Origin: Nostoc sphaeroides
GTDB lineage: Bacteria > Cyanobacteriota > Cyanobacteriia > Cyanobacteriales > Nostocaceae
Length of the DNA: 64,000 nt
Reading direction: 5' to 3'
Assembly: GCF_003443655.1 (NCBI RefSeq)
Contig: NZ_CP031941.1
Coordinates: forward strand, 4,400,501 to 4,464,500
In this document: positions 61,433-64,000 of the stretch, in pieces
Numbering within the stretch: position 1 is the first letter of the stretch
Layout: each line of letters starts with the position of its first letter
Position numbers and translations under genes: made by a program
The notes under the pieces: model-generated
Seen by the model: only the letters and a program-made list of their open reading frames with translations
Database searches by the model: none
Told to the model about the DNA's origin: nothing

Positions 61433-62236
61433 CTCATTACTGGAAGAAGACCGACTGAAAACAGGAGATAGGTAGGCAACTAAGACGCCAATAAGAAACC
61501 CAGAGATATTGCGGACTAGAGGTAACCAGTCGCTTGTACGTGTCACTACTGGCCCAATGCCAAAGGCAAGAAACAAGATTCCCCACAAAGGTGAGAAAAT
61601 TAAAGCCCATTGCCAAGCGAAAATTTGTCCTTTCTCGCGGGGTTGAGCTGCAAATCCACAAATCACCCCACCAATAACTGAGGTAATCAAGGTGAGAATC
61701 CATTGCTCTCGTGGCAGTCCGGGGACAACATTGCAACCACCTTTGAGCAAACAGCCTTTAACCGATTCTAAGGCTTGCAGAATGGCTTGGTCTTCGCCTT
61801 GTTCGCGGACAAAGTACAAATTACCGAAGCGGGTTTGCAGTTCTATCCAGAACGTCCGGGGTAAAAGTTCATAAACAGCATCGCCGACGCTAAAACTGAG
61901 GATGTTACCGCCACGAGAATCAGCAACGAGTAGAATGCTTTTATCATCCAAACCCCAATATTTTATAACTGCCCTACCTGGGGTACGGTCATACTGGGTT
62001 AATACTCGCAATTTCCAGCCCGTATCGGCTTCAAACTGCTCTAAATCTTTGACAAGCTTTTCTTCTTGCAGGATAGGAAGAGATTTTGCTAAATCTACAA
62101 CTGGGGTAAAGGTGTTAGGGAGTAACTCAGGATTGTCATAAGCCAGGGCTGGGGGAGAATGCATTACCCAAATTGACCCAGCTAGGAAAAATACTGCAAT
62201 AGATACCAGAATTCGTCGCCAAAAACAAGATTGCAT
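61427..62236 (-). CDS. TPM-domain (TLP18.3/Psb32/MOLO-1) protein
   Basis: 269 residues from ATG 62236. Signal peptide MQSCFWRRILVSIAVFFLAG to ALAYDNPELLP. The TPM domain spans about 45-180: NTFTPVVDLAKSLP, LEQFEADTGWKLRVLTQYDR, DDKSILLVADSRGGNILSFS. Then three membrane helices near the C-terminus. In plants and cyanobacteria relatives take part in PSII repair in the thylakoid lumen. The exact role here is inferred. Confidence 0.85.
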   Translation of the reverse strand: MQSCFWRRILVSIAVFFLAGSIWVMHSPPALAYDNPELLPNTFTPVVDLAKSLPILQEEKLVKDLEQFEADTGWKLRVLTQYDRTPGRAVIKYWGLDDKSILLVADSRGGNILSFSVGDAVYELLPRTFWIELQTRFGNLYFVREQGEDQAILQALESVKGCLLKGGCNVVPGLPREQWILTLITSVIGGVICGFAAQPREKGQIFAWQWALIFSPLWGILFLAFGIGPVVTRTSDWLPLVRNISGFLIGVLVAYLSPVFSRSSSSNEL

Positions 62237-62275
62237 GGACGTTTTTATACAAATATCAACGGTAAAAGCGAACAA

Positions 62276-62688
62276 GTTGTTTTAAAAGAGTAGTGGAAAA
62301 GTGATACTTCTTTACACTTGTTTACTTTACTCTAATCTAAGGGATCAAAGCAAAGCGTTTTTGATGAGTGGGGATTTAGAGTAACGTTTGTGATAACTTC
62401 AGATAAAGTGCATTTTGTCAATCAGTCTAAATACTGAAAATTTTTAAAAATGATAATCATATATGTTTTTAACAACTCAAAATTGACTAAGCCATAGCGA
62501 AGTTCCCCATACAATAAAAGGGGAATGATTAGAGGTGAGAGATGACTCAATACTGCGTAGGTTTTGAAGATTTGTAGGTTGGGTTGAACTTTAGTGAAAC
62601 CCAACAAATTCCTGAAAATGTTGGGTTTCGTTCCTCAACCCAACCTAATAAACAGCAATAATTTACGGTCAAATCAAAGCAGCTTTAT
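62276..62688. other. Spacer with a REP-like repeat copy
   Basis: Holds the fifth REP-like copy (62574-62648: GTAGGTTGGGTTGAACTTTA and complement), far from the RAYT gene at 37230. No gene is seen. Confidence 0.55.
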
Positions 62689-63228
62689 TCAATCTTCATC
62701 ATCGAAATTGTTTTCCCAGCTAGCTGCGTCGCTGTAACCGTCATTAACGCGGTATACTTCTGCTTTGCTCCGACGATTTTCTTGCTTTAGCACTTCTCGT
62801 TCTCGCAACGTTAGTGGTGGTTTTTCATTGCTTGGCAGGCGATCGCTTGTTCGCTTTGTGGGTTTTTGGCGCGTGAAGTTTTTCCAAGCAGCTTTCACGC
62901 CAACAAAAATAGTACGTGTACCTACTTGCAGATTTTGAGCCTGTTTTTTGGCACTATCAAGACTTTGATCAACTTGTTTGACAACTTGACTAGCACTTTT
63001 TACACCTTCACCGACATCATCAGTTAAGTCAGCGATTTCTAAGCCAGTGACGCGGATAGCTTCTAGAGTGGGGGGTAATTCCCGCGAGAGTGTATCAAAT
63101 AGCTTTTCTGCACTACGAGCAGCGCGTGCTAACTCCTGCAAAGCAGGTATTGCCGCCACTAAAACCGCAGTCAAACTTGTGGCGACTAAGAGTAAAGAAA
63201 GTCCCAACCAAAACAGGGAATCAATCAC
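62689..63228 (-). CDS. DUF948-domain membrane protein
   Basis: 179 residues. N-terminal membrane segment LFWLGLSLLLVATSLTAVLV, then a helical region (ALQELARAARSAEKLFDTLS, VKSASQVVKQVDQSLDSAKK) typical of DUF948, and a disordered polar tail. It starts 11 bp after the stop of the YtxH gene; the pair is a common arrangement (general-stress type proteins). Confidence 0.85.
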   Translation of the reverse strand: MIDSLFWLGLSLLLVATSLTAVLVAAIPALQELARAARSAEKLFDTLSRELPPTLEAIRVTGLEIADLTDDVGEGVKSASQVVKQVDQSLDSAKKQAQNLQVGTRTIFVGVKAAWKNFTRQKPTKRTSDRLPSNEKPPLTLREREVLKQENRRSKAEVYRVNDGYSDAASWENNFDDED

Positions 63229-63239
63229 GGTTGTGTCAT

Positions 63240-63590
63240 TTATGAGCGTTCTAATTGCTGCGGAAGAGAATCGGAGTCTTCAACAGATGTTTGCCGCTTC
63301 AAGACTTGGCTTTCTCGCTGACTGGCATCTACTCCTGCTGCGATCGCTTCCTGTAATCTATCTAAAGTCTCATCCCAATTTCGTAGTGCGATCGCAGAAA
63401 GACGATCTGCCTGGATTTGCACACTCGTTGATAAATCTTCTGCCAATTCTGGGATAGCATTGGCAGATTTTTTCAAAATTTTACGCGTTTCGCGCCCTGT
63501 GCGGGGAGCCACCAGCAAACCGGTCAAAGCACCGATGGTAGCTCCCAGCATCAAACCGCCAAAAAATACTCCAGAACGGTTATTAGACAT
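63240..63590 (-). CDS. YtxH-like small membrane protein
   Basis: 116 residues. MSNNRSGVFFGGLMLGATIG, ALTGLLVAPRTGRETRKILK is the YtxH signature (one membrane helix with Gly-rich face, then LLVAPRTG). A helical amphipathic tail follows. Co-oriented with the DUF948 gene 11 bp downstream. It probably associates with the membrane in stress responses; not tested. Confidence 0.9.
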   Translation of the reverse strand: MSNNRSGVFFGGLMLGATIGALTGLLVAPRTGRETRKILKKSANAIPELAEDLSTSVQIQADRLSAIALRNWDETLDRLQEAIAAGVDASQRESQVLKRQTSVEDSDSLPQQLERS

Positions 63591-63826
63591 CTTGTTATTT
63601 CTCTCCTTACACCCATTTTAGGTGGGTTTTCTCTCCTTGTAAGACTCCACCGATTTTATTCAGTTAATCTATCGTGACAAAATATCAGCCAAAAAGGTTG
63701 CTTTTATTCATTAAAATATCAAAACTACTAATTACTTATAATTCAAAACTCACGGCGTCCCCGTCTCAACGTGTCACCGCGTCCCTGTGTCAGCCCTAAT
63801 TATAAATGTTTATGTGTTGACATAAC

Positions 63827-64000
63827 TCATTTTCCAACAGTTCTTTTCGCTGGTGTTAACTCTAGCCTACGAAAATAACGCTGCCAGATTTGCTGTCCTA
63901 GCAAAAGTAGACTGATAATTTGCCGCACTTGTTGGATTTGCATTTGTAGCACTTGATTTTTCTGCCGTAAGTTATAAATATTTTCCTGGCTGAGATAAAT
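63827..64000 (-). CDS. Unidentified protein, C-terminal 57 residues (5' end outside window)
   Basis: The minus-strand frame is open from the window end to TGA at 63827. It encodes a Gln-rich helix (LRQKNQVLQMQIQQVRQIIS) and a tail LGQQIWQRYFRRLELTP. It looks like the C-terminus of a coiled-coil protein. Too short to assign. Confidence 0.5.
   Translation of the reverse strand: MYLSQENIYNLRQKNQVLQMQIQQVRQIISLLLLGQQIWQRYFRRLELTPAKRTVGK

Overview
The window is a chromosome segment from a filamentous, probably heterocyst-forming cyanobacterium of the Nostoc type. The evidence is direct. It carries oxygenic photosynthesis genes (psbEFLJ with rubA and ycf48, psaI, psbP-like, pcyA), the ndhC-ndhK-ndhJ operon and a devBCA-type exporter. 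It is also full of GCGATCGC (HIP1) octamers, heptameric tandem repeats between genes, and PEP-CTERM proteins. A 5'-truncated recG opens the window and the 3' end of an unrecognised minus-strand gene closes it.

Layout. 1-5.3 kb: recG end, nested small repeats, a Ser/Thr kinase fused to an FGE-sulfatase domain, and a glycosyltransferase. 5.8-15.4 kb: a phosphate and metal block (phoX-like and phoA-like phosphatases, a CDF metal exporter, PEP-CTERM proteins), including an IS1380-family element whose target gene can be rebuilt exactly. 16-24 kb: argG, DedA, STAS, rpsF, a decayed IS607 element, FAH-family hydrolase, Tic20. 24.5-27.6 kb: a large acidic repeat protein. 27.9-33 kb: psaI, psbEFLJ, ycf48, rubA, ndhCKJ. 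33-38 kb: an Rpn-like nuclease, a Trypco-type small protein, a caspase-FGE protein, a non-coding copy of the FGE 3' end, and a RAYT transposase with its repeats. 39-49.3 kb: LysR and CadD, a TnpB remnant, an HAD phosphatase, devBCA. 49.3-64 kb: MITE-rich spacers, pcyA, a PRC-barrel protein, Maf, PsbP-like, dapB, CobH-like, a TPM-domain protein, DUF948 and YtxH proteins.

The most interesting system is a dispersed diversity-generating retroelement (DGR). The last ~125-145 bp of the kinase-FGE gene (2075-2220, minus) and of the caspase-FGE gene (36285-36412, plus) align without gaps to a non-coding copy at 36611-36746. Differences concentrate at adenines of that copy: 14 of 22 for the kinase gene and 11 of 18 for the caspase gene. 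In the 3' part (from 36651) all 7 differences with the caspase gene are at adenines. This is the DGR template/variable-repeat signature, at the position in the FGE fold where DGRs act. No reverse transcriptase is encoded in the window, so it must act in trans or have been lost. The two hypervariable FGE domains sit on a signalling kinase and on a caspase-like protease.

Other observations: four families of small inverted-repeat elements, two of them in nested insertions and one with 8-10 bp target duplications; a candidate -1 frameshift site in the IS1380 transposase; a candidate NtcA site about 760 bp upstream of devB; a candidate Zur-type operator upstream of the CDF exporter; and a candidate Pho box upstream of phoX. 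These are motif-level readings by eye. No database search was run.
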